Assembly (NCBI GenBank): GCA_008921705.1
Contig: VFFE01009068.1
Location: 2,691,071-2,755,070, forward strand
Direction of reading: 5' to 3'
Origin: Burhinus oedicnemus
Lineage: Eukaryota > Chordata > Aves > Charadriiformes > Burhinidae
DNA length: 64,000 nt
The translations under genes and the position numbers were made by a program. Position 1 is the first letter of the stretch. Every line of letters begins with the position of its first letter. Positions 24,936 through 36,169 of this stretch are shown one piece after another. The notes below the pieces were generated by a model. The model had not been told where the DNA came from. It ran no database searches and worked only from the letters and a program-made list of their open reading frames with translations.

Positions 24936-25599
24936 GAGAAGAGTGGAGTGGGGCAGGGGTTTGGGAGGTATTTTAGGATGAAAAAAAAAATCTCCATATT
25001 AAGTAGCTAAGCTTTCAATGCAAGATATAGTGCTATGAATTGTATTACCAAGATTGGATGATAACCAATGATACAGATATTTAATGAGAGCAAGCAATTT
25101 GGGCTGAAAAAAGCAGTGCAATTAATTCACACTTTTATAAACTGCCTAGGAGTTATACATCTGTTTAAGACAGCAAGATTTGAAATCAGTTAACTTTCCA
25201 TTGATCTTTTCTCCCCATTATGACAGATTTTTTAAACACAACGTGTTTATTTTTGTGGGCAACAGAAAGAACACGGACACGTTTAATACAACGTATCTTA
25301 ATTCAGTCCCTTACAGTATTAAAAAGTTTGGGCTGTTTACTAGCTCCTTAATTACGTCCCCTGACAGCATAGCTATTAAGCGTGGACTTGACCGAGACTA
25401 TCAAATTCAGTTCACTTTAGACATTTTAGGGTGGATACAACATAGGTACACTGGGTCACCTAACTAACTCCAGGCTGCATAAGCATCCCTGACTTTTTCT
25501 TATTAATCGTTTAATCTTTCAAGACAGCCTCCCTCGTCTACTCTCTTTTTTTCTTTCCAGATAAAGATCTTCAATCATAAGTCTATTTCTTTTGATACG
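24936..25599. other. Gene-free stretch grading into CpG-richer DNA
   Basis: No gene is seen. From about 25240, CG dinucleotides become noticeably more frequent (for example ACACGGACACG and CCGAG) than in the preceding kilobases. This may be the shoulder of the CpG-rich block that follows. Confidence 0.45.
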
Positions 25600-26310
25600 C
25601 CACACTTTCTACCACCCCGTGAAAAACACATCCTCTCCCTCTTCAATCAAACGCTACTTCCCCCCTCCCCCCCCAGCAACTACCAATTTAATTTTCTGGC
25701 CACTCGTATTGAACCAGCACCGCCATTCATCCTTATTCCTTCACAGAACTGCTAATCCCGCGAAAGCAACTATCCAAACCCCACCAGCCTCCGAGCATAA
25801 CACCACACGCGCCAGTCACAGCCCTCAGTCTGACGGTAACCTGGAAAGCTGCACGCATATTCTTGACTCACATTTCAAAAATCCCTTTCTGTCTCGTTTA
25901 AGTGCCATGGGACTTTGAAGCCTCGCGTCTACAAGTTCCTGCCTGTGAACAACGCTCCTTATTCCGAATGAAGTTTTACCATAAGGTACTTTTGCTTTCC
26001 TGCTGCTGTGCTTCCTCAAATAAATGTACTAAGCACAAAGGGGGAAAGTGCGCTTGCCTCTCCTCCTGCCTTCTCACACCCCGGCACGTTTCTAACATGT
26101 TTTTTTCAAGCTTCAGAGAACCACCGAATGGGCAATAACTGCAGCCATTCATAAGAAGCCGCTTAAACACCCGAATCCCTCCAGAGAGGAGTTCCAGGCT
26201 GGGACACTCGCCTCTGTCCCCAGCCCTCTCCCGGCGCCCGGCGCGGGCTCCCTTGCTGCAGTGCAGGCTGTCAGTTTGCTCAGTTTGAACTTCCAATGCA
26301 GAAATTCGGC
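25600..26310. promoter_or_regulatory. CpG-retaining block, candidate weak CpG island
   Basis: By hand I count about 30 CG dinucleotides in roughly 710 bases at near-balanced GC. Most of the window has one or fewer per 100 bases. The densest part is the CCCGGCGCCCGGCGCGGG segment near 26228-26246. Retained CpGs suggest that the region is unmethylated in the germ line, as at promoters and some enhancers. I see no clear TATA box or coding first exon on either strand, so promoter function is inferred. A long T/C-rich stretch lies inside (25640-25680). Confidence 0.35.
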
Positions 26311-26343
26311 ATGATGCAGTCAGCCAGATAAAGCAGCACTTAC

Positions 26344-26487
26344 CTTAATTGAAATCTTTTCTCTGGTAAAGCCGGAGCATCAGTCAAATCAACAGTGATT
26401 TGGGGGTAATCTAAGTTTCAATCAACACCCTCCGGGTAGCTGCATACTGCTCTGCCTTTTTTTCGTGGATGTTGAACTCTTCACTGT
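26344..26487 (-). other. Candidate exon (probably untranslated) bounded by splice signals
   Basis: On the minus strand a pyrimidine tract (TTTCTCTCTCTCTCC then TTTAG, 26488-26511) ends at an AG. A 144-base segment follows, ending in ...AATTAAG directly before GTAAGTG (26338-26343), a near-ideal donor. All three frames contain a stop inside the 144 bases. It would therefore have to be a 5' or 3' untranslated exon, a terminal coding exon or part of a non-coding RNA. One frame reads SEEFNIHEKKAEQYAATRRV and then stops. Another is open from mid-exon to the donor (YPQITVDLTDAPALPEKRFQ). I recognise neither. The same arrangement can arise by chance, but acceptor and donor strength together make it the best exon candidate here. 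Confidence 0.3.
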
Positions 26488-26639
26488 CTAAAGGAGAGAG
26501 AGAGAAAGATAAGCTGAAATCCTCAGAGGCTCCCAGGGAGTGAGAGAAGAGGCACCAAAGCAATGTTTCTTAACATGAGATTCTCAGCAAGCGTGCTCAG
26601 GTCTGGAAGATCGTGTAACTGCTGTGATAGGCTCCTGTC

Positions 26640-27110
26640 ATGTCCCCTGAGCCGTGAGATGATCATTGACCTGATTAGCTCTGAACACTCCCTACATGCA
26701 GAGAAAGCACTGAGAGGATTGGTGGGTCGCAAGGGAATTGGGAAAGGCACCAGGGCCGCTTGGGAATCTTCATTCTTCCAGACTAATGGATGTGCTGCAG
26801 CTGAGGCTGTAATTTGTGAGGAGGTTGTGCACAATGTTAACCATCTGAGGACTTAAACAAATGTGCTTTTGCATGCTGTTTCTCAAGGTGTACTAGCATG
26901 CTACGCAGGGTAGAGCTGAGTAATTAGAGGCTGATGGAGCCGTTCCGTAATACAAGTCTCACTTTATGCGATGTTCTGTAAGCTGAGAGATAAAGTGGAT
27001 TCATACATTTGTCTCTGACCCCGGAGACAACAGCAGTTAATGGGTAGAATAAGTGAAATTAGCGTGGTGGGCTCGTGTTAGCCCCCAGATGGCAATCAAT
27101 CACCGTGGAA
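26640..27110. promoter_or_regulatory. Possible conserved non-coding element
   Basis: This stretch is compositionally balanced and free of recognisable repeats. It is dense in factor-like words: TGATTAG, GAGTAATTAGAGG, CAATCAATCA and GCCCCCAGATGGC (partly CTCF-like). It flanks the CpG-rich block and the candidate exon. The 97-codon (+) and 103-codon (-) open frames across 26523-26856 overlap each other and resemble no protein I know. They probably reflect the higher GC. Conservation is guessed from texture only. Confidence 0.25.
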
Positions 27111-28270
27111 AGAAAAAGAAAAGAACAACAAAACCCAAACAGACTAGAATTATTTAACAAGTGTATGTGGCAATTTAAATAAAATGTGGAGAAAGAATGT
27201 TAAATCAGTACAGAAAGGACTCTTCAACATAGAGATAAGATCAGTAGCAAAGCACAACAATACAAGTTCTCCTCTATGCTTGCAGTAGAGGGGGAAAAAA
27301 CAACAAGGAATGCATTTAAAGGACCTAATTTGCCTTTCGCTTATGCTGATACAAATAAACCTATTAAAGATGACAGTTTAAATTTAGATGAAAAAAAAAG
27401 GCAGCGTGAAAGAAGAATGAGGTGTATTTTTTACCCATTTTTGGTTCTAGGGTATTACGGAAACTAGATTTTTGTGTACCAAGTATTCAGGCTTATGTGG
27501 TCAAATGAGTTCAGCCAAAGTATGTCAACTTTTATGACTATCCTCATCTGTTATTTTCCTGCTTCTTGGACAATTATGGCACTAGCCAGTTGACTCAGTT
27601 TTACATTCAGATTTTTCTGTGGAAGTACCAGTTTGTGACTAAGAGAGGAGTTCACATAATAACATATTTAATAATAGTGGTCTGATGCACCCATATAAAG
27701 TGGGTATTTTTTTTTTTTTTGATAGCAACTAAAGAAGAAGATTTGGAACCTGTAAAAGCAATGTTAGTGCATAGGTAGTTACCGTAAGCTACTCTATGAA
27801 TGCTGAAACAAAAATGATCATAAACATACTGAAATTCTTAATCACATTTATTTACTTTGGGTCTGGTTTTATCCATTTTTCAGGTAAATTATTATAATTG
27901 TATTTTAGTAGGATAAGCAGTGAAGAAAGCAAATAGCAGAGGAAGTGGAACACATTTACTTTCTGAAGGCATTCACATCAGAAATATTATTATTACAGAG
28001 AAAACAATATCATGTGACTTAGATCACTCATAAGTAACCAGAAAATATTGCATCTCCCACTTATTTAGCAAGAAACGGAAGACAATGATTTCTTACTGTA
28101 ACTTCAGTCATCCTAACTGTAATGCCTGAGAAACAGGCAATAAATCTAAGTGCCCCATGTTCCCACTACAGTGAGTAGGAAGAGACTGATATTTCCACCC
28201 TAACAGTGGTAGCTACGTAATTTTTGTGATCCTCCTCTGGAAGTGCCTCTGTCTTCCCACCAATCAAAAA
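27111..28270. other. Gene-free AT-rich stretch before the LTR
   Basis: No gene is recognised. A T14 run lies at 27707-27720. Confidence 0.5.
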
Positions 28271-28470
28271 CTCCTTGTCTTGGTTTCAGCTGGGAAAGAC
28301 TTAACTTTCTTTCTAGTGATTGACGTGAAAGGAATGTCAACAATGCATATTGTTTTAGTTGTTGCTAAGTGGTGTTTATACTTTTCAAGGACTCTTCAGC
28401 TTCCCATAGAAGCTGAGAAGAAGCCTAGACAGAACAATGGAATATTCTGTACCACAGACATCATGCTCAG

Positions 28471-28477
28471 TATATAA
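28471..28477 (+). promoter_or_regulatory. LTR TATA box
   Basis: TATATAA lies about 196 bases after the LTR start. It would mark the U3 promoter of the former provirus. Whether it is still active is unknown. Confidence 0.5.
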
Positions 28478-28560
28478 ATGAGGATTGGCCAGGGGGTGGG
28501 AATCCACGATCGCTGCTTGGGATAGCGCCAGTTCACTGGGTGATGAGAGTGACTTGTGTC

Positions 28561-28618
28561 ATTATTATTATCATTGTTATTATTGTTGTTATTATTATTA
28601 TTATTATTACTGTTATTT
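28561..28618 (+). repeat. Imperfect (TTA)n microsatellite within the LTR
   Basis: ATT/TTA triplets with scattered G and C substitutions lie in the middle of the LTR. They account for the leucine- and tyrosine-rich chance frames here. Confidence 0.9.
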
Positions 28619-28639
28619 TCCTTTTCTGTTATTGCTTCT

Positions 28640-28645
28640 ATTAAA
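28640..28645 (+). terminator. LTR polyadenylation signal ATTAAA
   Basis: ATTAAA precedes ACTGTCTTTATCTC, a typical R/U5 arrangement. It is the expected 3' end signal of the former retroviral transcript. Confidence 0.5.
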
Positions 28646-28797
28646 CTGTCTTTATCTCAACCCACGAGGGGTTTTTTTTCCTTTCCCTTTCCTCTCCTTT
28701 CCTCCCTCTTCTCCCTGCCCTTCTGGTGGAAGGGGGAGAATTGCATGAGCAGCTGCGTGGTCCTAGCTGCTGGCTGGGGTTAAGCCATGACACTCCT

Positions 28798-29879
28798 CCA
28801 TGTGCAAAATCTGGATAATAAGATAGTCTTTGGCAATATTCCGTATTCACATAAACACATTCTTGAGCTTGACTAAATGGGTTTCATGTGTCAAGACTCA
28901 GGTGATTTGCTGCTAAAACACTAACTGAGAAAGAGGTTACTTTCCTTACCCATAAATTTGTACCACAGAATGGACAGCAAGTCATCCCAACACTTATGAT
29001 CTTATCTGTTCTGACATGGCATCCCTCATGAAACAGGTAATCCACAGACACACACTGTATTATTTATGATTTCAAATACAATGAATGAAATTAAATATGA
29101 AAAAGAACTTATTAAGACAATTTTTTGCCATTTCTGAAAGCTTACACTTTCAGGTTTCTTGCTGATTTCTTTAGTTGAGTCCTCTCACCAATCCTGGAAT
29201 TTTCAACACTTCTCTTAAATTACTGTTCCACAACCTAAATCTCCATGTCAGGAGTGCTTTTCCTGTTACTACCCCCTTTTCAAATCTCCTTCAGTAGTTT
29301 TATACAAAAAAGTCCACTCATAACATAATTTGTAATCCTTCTCACTTAATGTTCCAATTGTCTTTTTAAGGTCGAAAAGTCAAAATTCATCAGAAGTTCA
29401 TAGTACATAACTGAATCATTTTAATTGTTTCTTACCGCAAGTAAAGGTCTGAAAAACAAAACAGCGGGTCCAGAAAAGGGACTGAAGCATGAAGTGACAA
29501 AATTTGAAACGACAACATGATTTAAGTTTGTGCAGAAACAATTGGGACTTACTGTTGACTTGGACAATTGGGTAAGAAACTAGCATTTTAAATTCAGTGT
29601 TAACAAAAGGAAACAATAATTTGAATCAATCATAAGTCTTGCTGCAGTCTGAATAACAGAAGCGAAGTCAGTCATCTTAGGTCCTATTCCCCATCCTAAA
29701 TATAACTTAAAATTTTTAATTCTGTTCCTATTAGTCATCTAAATAAATGGACAGAGGTCGTTCAGAGCAAGGAGATCAGAAAAGTAATATGTCTTCAACA
29801 GGATATAAGAGAATTACTTACATACATAAAAAAAGCTAAAATTCTGAAAAAAAAGTCCTTGGCTCATCATTCGTACACA
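28798..29879. other. Gene-free AT-rich stretch
   Basis: Nothing is recognised between the LTR and the ancient CR1-like relic. Confidence 0.5.
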
Positions 29880-30240
29880 AAAGGGACAGTACATTAAACT
29901 AGTAAAAATAAAAAAGGGAAGAAAAAGGAATAATTTTACATACAATCCATAATTAACCTTTGGAATTCACTGCCACAAGCCATGACTGTTGCAAAGAATT
30001 AAAATATACGTGTGAGAAAATTTTAAAATCACAACAGGGTTTAAAATACATACACAAGAAAAATTTCCTTGTTTCAGGACTGTTCCTCAATGAGAAATAA
30101 AAATATTACCTCATTGGGCAAGACAAGATACTAACTGTGGGAAAAAATCCTCTACCAACTAATACCATTTAGTAGTACAATTTAGAAGATCTTCACAGTA
30201 CCATTGCATAAACCCTGGTATTTTTACTGTCAAAGGTCAT
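29880..30240 (+). mobile_element. Very old CR1-like LINE 3' relic
   Basis: The words AATTAACCTTTGGAATTCAC and TGCCACAAGCCATGAC, followed by GCAAAGAATT, match the late ORF2 text of old amniote CR1 elements (W-N-S-L-P-Q-type codons). Downstream segments such as TTCAGGACTG, CTCATTGGGCAAGA and CTGTGGGAAAAAATCC resemble the 3' UTR of the same elements. Divergence is much higher than in the other copies, and no open frame survives. The boundaries are approximate. Confidence 0.55.
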
Positions 30241-31149
30241 TAGACACTCATGCTTCATTAAAAGAATAATTTAGTTGACTTGGAGTATATTCTAACAGAT
30301 GAAAAGCATTTTTTAAAAGAGCTGTGTTTCCCAAATTGGTCATTTGAATAGACTGAATGCCAAAATAAACACAGAAAACCATACTAGTGTTTTTTAAAAT
30401 TCATATAAAGATCTTCAGTTCAGAGACATGAAATACTGCAGCACAATACTTCACCATGCATCAGTGTAAATTCAATACAGAATAAAAGTCCACAGAAGAA
30501 CAGTAAGAAAAGTGACAGAATCACCTATATGCTAATATATTCACAACTTTTCTGCTGGCCCAATTTACACACACAGTTGGTTGCTTCTGCTCTTCTGACG
30601 CTCAGGAACTCAATAAACTAGAAGTCAATTGTGTCTATACCCATAGCTTCAACATAGAGAATTATGTTTTTTCTACAGTTAAAAAGATCTTTTGCTATAA
30701 AAAAGATAGACTATACAAGATGTACGGAGAGTGTCAATTTCCTCAGTAATTTATTGTTTTTTAATAAGTAATTAACAAAACCAGGTATTGCCTGCTTCAT
30801 TTTGGCTGGAAAAACAGTAACTAGAAATCAGGTGTGGGAATACTCTAGAATAGCAGCAAAACCAGCAGAATAAAAGACTTTATAGAAGAGACCGACTAAG
30901 ACGATCTTCAGCCTTCATCTCTCCAGAGAAAAATATATAAATAATAAACCACCTAAACACATTAAAAATGCTTTGAAGAAAAAGAAAACCATTTGAACCA
31001 TTTGAAGTTTCACCAACATCAGATTTTTCCGCATTTTGGCAAACATTTTTTCCCCATGGTAGCCAGGGACAACCAGATTAGATAACTCTCAGTAGTACCT
31101 GACAGTTGCCATGCATTTTAGCACTGAAATTTTACACTCATCCTCATTA
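30241..31149. other. Gene-free AT-rich stretch
   Basis: I see no gene or repeat. Confidence 0.5.
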
Positions 31150-31280
31150 ATTTCAAAGCACAAGCTGAGCAGATTCAACTCCAAAGTCTCATCTGGCTTA
31201 CATCAGCATAGCTGCATTGATTTAAGTGGAACTGTACAGCAGATTTATAAATTAGTGAGATCTCATGTAAAAGCAATACA
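31150..31280. repeat. Possible ancient sauropsid interspersed repeat relic
   Basis: CTTACATCAGCATAGCTGCA, then TTGATTTAAGTGGAACTGTA and GTGAGATCTCATG, resemble an old repeat that I recall from turtles and crocodilians (ACACCAG, CCATTGAAGTCAATGGAGT and GTGAGATCAG segments). The match is from memory, is degenerate, and its strand is unclear. Confidence 0.25.
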
Positions 31281-31671
31281 ATTTGTCATCAATGAATATT
31301 ACACCGGATTTCAAAGATCAATCTTCCTGCAACTTCATCCTATATTTTTCTTTATATGAATCATTTTTTCCAAACTGTCTGGCCACAGTGAGTACAGACA
31401 ACACAGGAAACTTGTTTGCTTCCAACAAAAAGTGTAATCTTGAACATTCAACACTTTAGTTCAATGCCTTGTTCAAGAGGTTCTTGATGTTAAGGTAAAG
31501 ATGTGATCCGGAGGGTAGGAAACAGCTGAATCCTAGCCATACTCAGTGGAAAACTGCTCACTTCATTAGGCTTCTCCTTCTGATAGCTCTCGGGGCTCAG
31601 ACAAATCCAAAGCACTCTTGCTCTTACTTGACCACTGTTCTTACTCCCAGTTTAGCAATAGTACTGTTCTT
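31281..31671. other. Gene-free stretch
   Basis: Nothing is recognised. Confidence 0.5.
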
Positions 31672-31706
31672 TTTACTTAGGCTGCTTTACTTAGGCTGTT
31701 TACTTA
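31672..31706 (+). repeat. Short tandem repeat, 13-14 bp unit, about 2.6 copies
   Basis: TTTACTTAGGCTGC, TTTACTTAGGCTG and TTTACTTA follow one another directly. It is a small minisatellite-like duplication. Confidence 0.88.
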
Positions 31707-33429
31707 CCGTTCAGTACCATTCCTTTTATTAACTTCCGAAGATAAGGAAAGTAGTACAGCATATTGCTTTAAGAGATTTCTGATTATGTTATGCAAAGTA
31801 CAGTTTGAGCTTCGTTGTACACTTTTATTCAGCCAAGGTGGCAGACTGAGACATTTCAACATTAGTGCTATTTCCTTGGAGGCATCCCCACAGTGTTGGA
31901 GATATTTAGGAGGCATAAGTAACCCTGGATTTAAGTAAAGGTCCACAAAACGCATAAAGAAACAAACAAAAGTTTTAGAGTGTCCTAATACCACAGTAGA
32001 ACAGTTCCAGAAGCGTAATGACAGTGGAAGGCTGGTGGTGACTAAGTACTCCATGATTCAGTTCTGGAAGGTAATAAAGAACATTGTGCCTCCCAAGAGT
32101 AGGGAACTTACAGGTAGAGAAGGTACAGAGCCCTGTGAGTGATGGGAAACATGGAAGGACAATGTTTTTAAGGGTGTATTCAGATGTGATGATAGAAGGG
32201 AAACAAAGGTAGAAAGGGGATCTGAAGTGGAAACAGGCCACCATTGTTTTGATTACGCCTCCTCGGTTTTACTACCATCTTGGAAAAATATACTTTGTAT
32301 CACAGAGGAATATAGTTCATGTTCAAGCACCAAATGAATTGTGGTTGTCCATAATCATAAAGAAAGAAACAGAATGAACAATTAATTGAATATGATACGT
32401 GCCTGTAATACTATGTATTTACAGATATGTATTGCAAAGGGAGTTTTGTTAAAAATGGAATCCAAATTCTGTTCAATCTGTTTGGTATGTCTTTCTGTAT
32501 GAATTGAGAACGTACTAGAATGTATTCTCCAGAGGAAATTTTATAGCTGAAGTTAGTTTATCTCTGCTGAAAACTTCTGTCAGCAATACACCTATACAGT
32601 TCAACTGAAAACAAGTTACACAGCCGCAACCGAGGACATGGTTTTGTAGCAAAGTGTGACATGTAATTTCTGATCTGGGACTCCTTTTTGCTGGGGGCTA
32701 TAGACCTCCTTTAGGCGTAACAGCAAAAACCGGAGTGCGCTGCAAGTTGCACCACAGGAGCAGTGTGGGAGACAGAATGACTCAGGGACATCCTTTCTAG
32801 AGTACAATTCCTCCCTCACATCCTTCTTGTTCAGGTGAAGGGAACAGCATGATTTGTGGTATGACCTGTCTCAGCAGCAATTTACAACAACTTCCCAGTA
32901 AAATCTCTGTCTACTCACTCCCTTTTGCCATCCACTTGCTTTAGCATGCAGGGATAGGGGAGAGAGGATAGTGCAGAAAGTAGTGTGCAGGGATGCAATA
33001 TACTGCTTGTAACCACATAAATATCTTATACCTATCCATTAGCCTCCATGTTCCCGTCTGTCTGAATAAGGAAGGGCTGCTTGTCCCCTTGTAGGGGACA
33101 AAACTGAACTGCAATTTAGTCTTGGGATTCTCCCTGGCATTTTTATAGCTGAAGCCTGCTCTGCTACTTACTCAGACTAATACTATAAATCTAACACACT
33201 TTAAGGGCCACATTTTCAGCGTCATAAACCATCATATCTGTCCATTTTTCAGGGGAACCACGGGGCTTTTATAATACCTAGAAAAGAACCAGATCTTAGG
33301 ATGTGACATCTCTGCCTGAGATTGTTCAGACATTATTGGTTTCTAGAAAAGCTCAGAAAAATGTGGTAACCAATATAAACATCAATTAAACCAAACTTTC
33401 CAGCAATCCTAACTTGCATGTCTCTGACT
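31707..33429. other. Gene-free stretch
   Basis: No domain is recognisable in the open frames, including the 116-codon minus frame at 31704-32054. Confidence 0.5.
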
Positions 33430-33850
33430 AGCTTTTAGTCTTCTAACTTCAGGGAATTTGGTTTTGCTTCTTTTTCTGTTTGTTCTGTTTTGTTGTCTAA
33501 TTTTACCCCTGACTATTCTTCCTTACATGATGCTGCTCTTCTCTTTTTCTGTTTGTCCATTTCAGAGTCATCTTTTCGTCTGTTTTTTTAAATTCTTAAA
33601 AGAATCTGCTTTTTCTCTTCAAGTTATTTTAATGCATTTGTTCTCTAGGCATATATAACATCCTGTTTCTTACCTTAATCTGCTCTCTTTCCACTTACTC
33701 ATTCCTTATTAATATTTCTTCCTACACAATTCCAGTACCACAGGCACTTCCTATCTTTTTTCTCCAATGATTATTTTCCCCATCTCTCTTAATGTTTCCC
33801 CTTCCTTGTTCTCTTGCTCTCTTTTTTGGCAGTCAAAGAAGCAATGGTAT
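33430..33850 (+). repeat. Pyrimidine-rich, strand-asymmetric tract
   Basis: Over 420 bases the plus strand is strongly T/C-rich, with many TTTCTT and CTCTT words and few purine blocks. It contains several chance acceptor-like sites (CCATTTCAG, TTTTTTGGCAG). No exon follows that I recognise. Confidence 0.5.
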
Positions 33851-36169
33851 CCTTCTGCCTTTTCTGCCAGCATTAGAATGGATATATAGTATAGAGGGAG
33901 AGCAACAGTTGCATTTTTTCCATATACACAGAAAAATTTCTTATGTAGGAAAAGGAATAAGTACTGACAAAATTGTTTTTAGCATCACATTCTCTCAAAT
34001 ACTGTTCAGGAGGAGCTGGAAATACCATAAAAGAGCATGACTGGAAAGTTTTTAATTCCTAGTTGTCTCTCATTCTTCATGGTCTGAAGCAAGTTTTCTT
34101 TCAGATATCAGATACCAGCCCCTTGGCTTTAAAGGATGACTTCCTTCCATACAGCAAACGGGGAAGAAGGCTGGACTATACTATAGAGAGTACCTGTAAC
34201 ATTATTTTGATGCCAAGCTCTGAAAGAATAGGCTGATGGGAAAAGTGGCCAGTAAGACAAGCTCTCATTCGGAGTCAGCACTCTCCCATGAAGGGGAGTC
34301 ATGAAATGTGACCATGCTGGTTAGCGCTTAGGCCAGATTCTGTTGTGGGAATGCTCAAGCTACACCATGCCAAGCTGACAGTGGACAGGAGGGTAAGGCA
34401 GCTGCTCATCCCAGTCTTCTGAGCAGAGAAGGACTTTTGGAGACTTTCAGAATGTAAGTAATTTAGTTCCTTCCACGTGCCTGATGGCAAGACCATTACT
34501 TCCAAAAGCATTGTACTGCATCCAAGTGTCTAATAAGTTAAGTGGTTTTCATGACGTAAAGAAGCTGAACTGCATAATGTATATAGAACTTATTTTTAGA
34601 TACCAAAGAACATGAAGATTTCAATCCAGTACACAGACACACTAATTAGCAGGGCCTAACCCTGTAGCATTTTCTTCTTGTTTGTACCACTCACATCACT
34701 AACCCTTCCAATGCCCTCTTATTACAGACAGCATGCTACGTATGACTACCCCATTAGTTTGCTTTTCTATAGTCTGTAACAAAATTCTGAACAAAAGTAT
34801 TGCTTCCTTCTGCAGAGCTGCATGTTATTCCTCATCCGCCTGTTTTTGATTCTGTCCTGCATTTCAAAAACATCAGTCTCATGGGCCTTTGTGGTTATCA
34901 GATTTCCTAAGATTTCCCTTAGATGATCGGCAGAAATAGAAGAATGAAAAGACAATAATATACAAAACAGTTTTCTTAATTGTTCCATCCTGTAGTCATT
35001 ATTTCCAATGGGATCTATCAATGCCAACATTTTAAAAGATCAGAATACACAGAATCAGATCATGATATGAAATGTGACACTCAGTTCTAGCCAGCAGGAA
35101 ACTGAAGGGGGCAGGAGGAGAACCGAACAAAAAACCAACCTCCTTAGCTCAGGCAGCCCAAGCAAAAGCCAAGTCTCCGCTGCAGCCTCTACACTCAGGG
35201 AATCGGAGGCAATGGTCCAGCAACATAAATTTGGACATCATATCCCACAGAGGGAATAAAGAAGTAGCATCTTAAACTCTACTTCACTGCAGCTTGCTGC
35301 CATAAACCAGTACATCGCATGCCGGAACAGAGTTTCTTTGGTAAGGTCTTGCTGTTGAAATATGTTGGGAGAGGACATGCTTCTACAAAGCACAGCCACC
35401 TTTTATCTCTTTTTAAGATTACATGGTTTGAGACAGTTGGCTAAGTAATAGAATTTGGCCTCCAGTGGTTAAACTGAATAGAATTCTTTAGCCACAGAGG
35501 ATAGATGAATCATACGATAGATTAGAAAAAAAATGTTCAGGTTAACAGTTGTATCTTTTCTGGACAGGAAATATCATTATGTGATCATACTCATTTTGGG
35601 CCATTAGCCTCTCTTTCCCCTTTTTATGAATACGGAGGAATGAAAGATGACTTAATTATAGCACTAGGAAGTTAAGTCCCTTTTGGAGGGGGGGTTAGAT
35701 AAGGCAGTCTTATAATCACAATACAAAGTTGAGACTGTAGGATATTACCTTAAAATATTTATCCTCAGTTACTGTACCAGTTCAATTTGCATCTGTAATA
35801 AGTAACATGTTTAAAACACACTCACATATATGGAATGAGAGTAGAAGAATTTGGAAGGTGGAAGGTACAGGCCTCGCTTCTGAACTTCACAAATTTACAT
35901 TTTCTCTCATGGTTGCAAGTTGTGATTTGTGATTGAAGTGAAAATGTGTAATATTAACATAATCTGTTAAAAATGGTGGGCAAGAAATGTAAACTCATAT
36001 GTGCATAGTATCCTAAGTAAACGCTACATATTCATTCATGTTAATTTGTCTCTTTACAAGCACAGCCAACTAGCCTGTGTTCAGCTATCTCCAGAACTGT
36101 CTATACTGATTATTAATCAGAGTTCGCAGAAACCCTGTATCTTTTTTTCCCTATTCATGAAGGCACTTC
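33851..36169. other. Gene-free stretch
   Basis: No gene or clear repeat. The 61-codon frame at 35074-35259 is serine-rich but unrecognised. Confidence 0.5.

Larger units (their letters stand above)
28276..28792 (+). mobile_element. Solo LTR of an endogenous retrovirus, ERVL-like
   Basis: The 517-base element starts TGTCTTGGTTTCAGCTGG and ends GGGTTAAGCCATGACA, so it has the TG...CA ends of a retroviral LTR. It is flanked by an exact 5-base duplication, CTCCT (28271-28275 and 28793-28797). A five-base duplication and this start/end wording fit avian ERVL LTRs as I remember them. Inside are a TATA-like box (TATATAA, 28471-28477), a TTA-type microsatellite (28561-28618) and an ATTAAA polyadenylation signal (28640-28645). 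No internal gag-pol sequence is adjacent, so recombination between paired LTRs probably removed it. The open frames here are shadows. Confidence 0.92.

Noticed and set aside
24609..25010. 133-codon open frame
   Set aside because: It crosses the N gap and a poly-G run, so its reading frame is an artefact of the placeholder length.
26563..26856. 97-codon plus frame overlapping a 103-codon minus frame
   Set aside because: Two opposed frames over the same GC-balanced DNA, with no known motif, are most simply due to composition.
28226..28783. Leucine/tyrosine-rich open frames (83, 87 and 75 codons)
   Set aside because: They lie in the solo LTR and its TTA microsatellite and have no gene-like features.
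33831..34040. Acceptor-like TTTTTTGGCAG with a following open frame
   Set aside because: The region is pyrimidine-rich, so such sites are expected. No donor or recognisable peptide follows.
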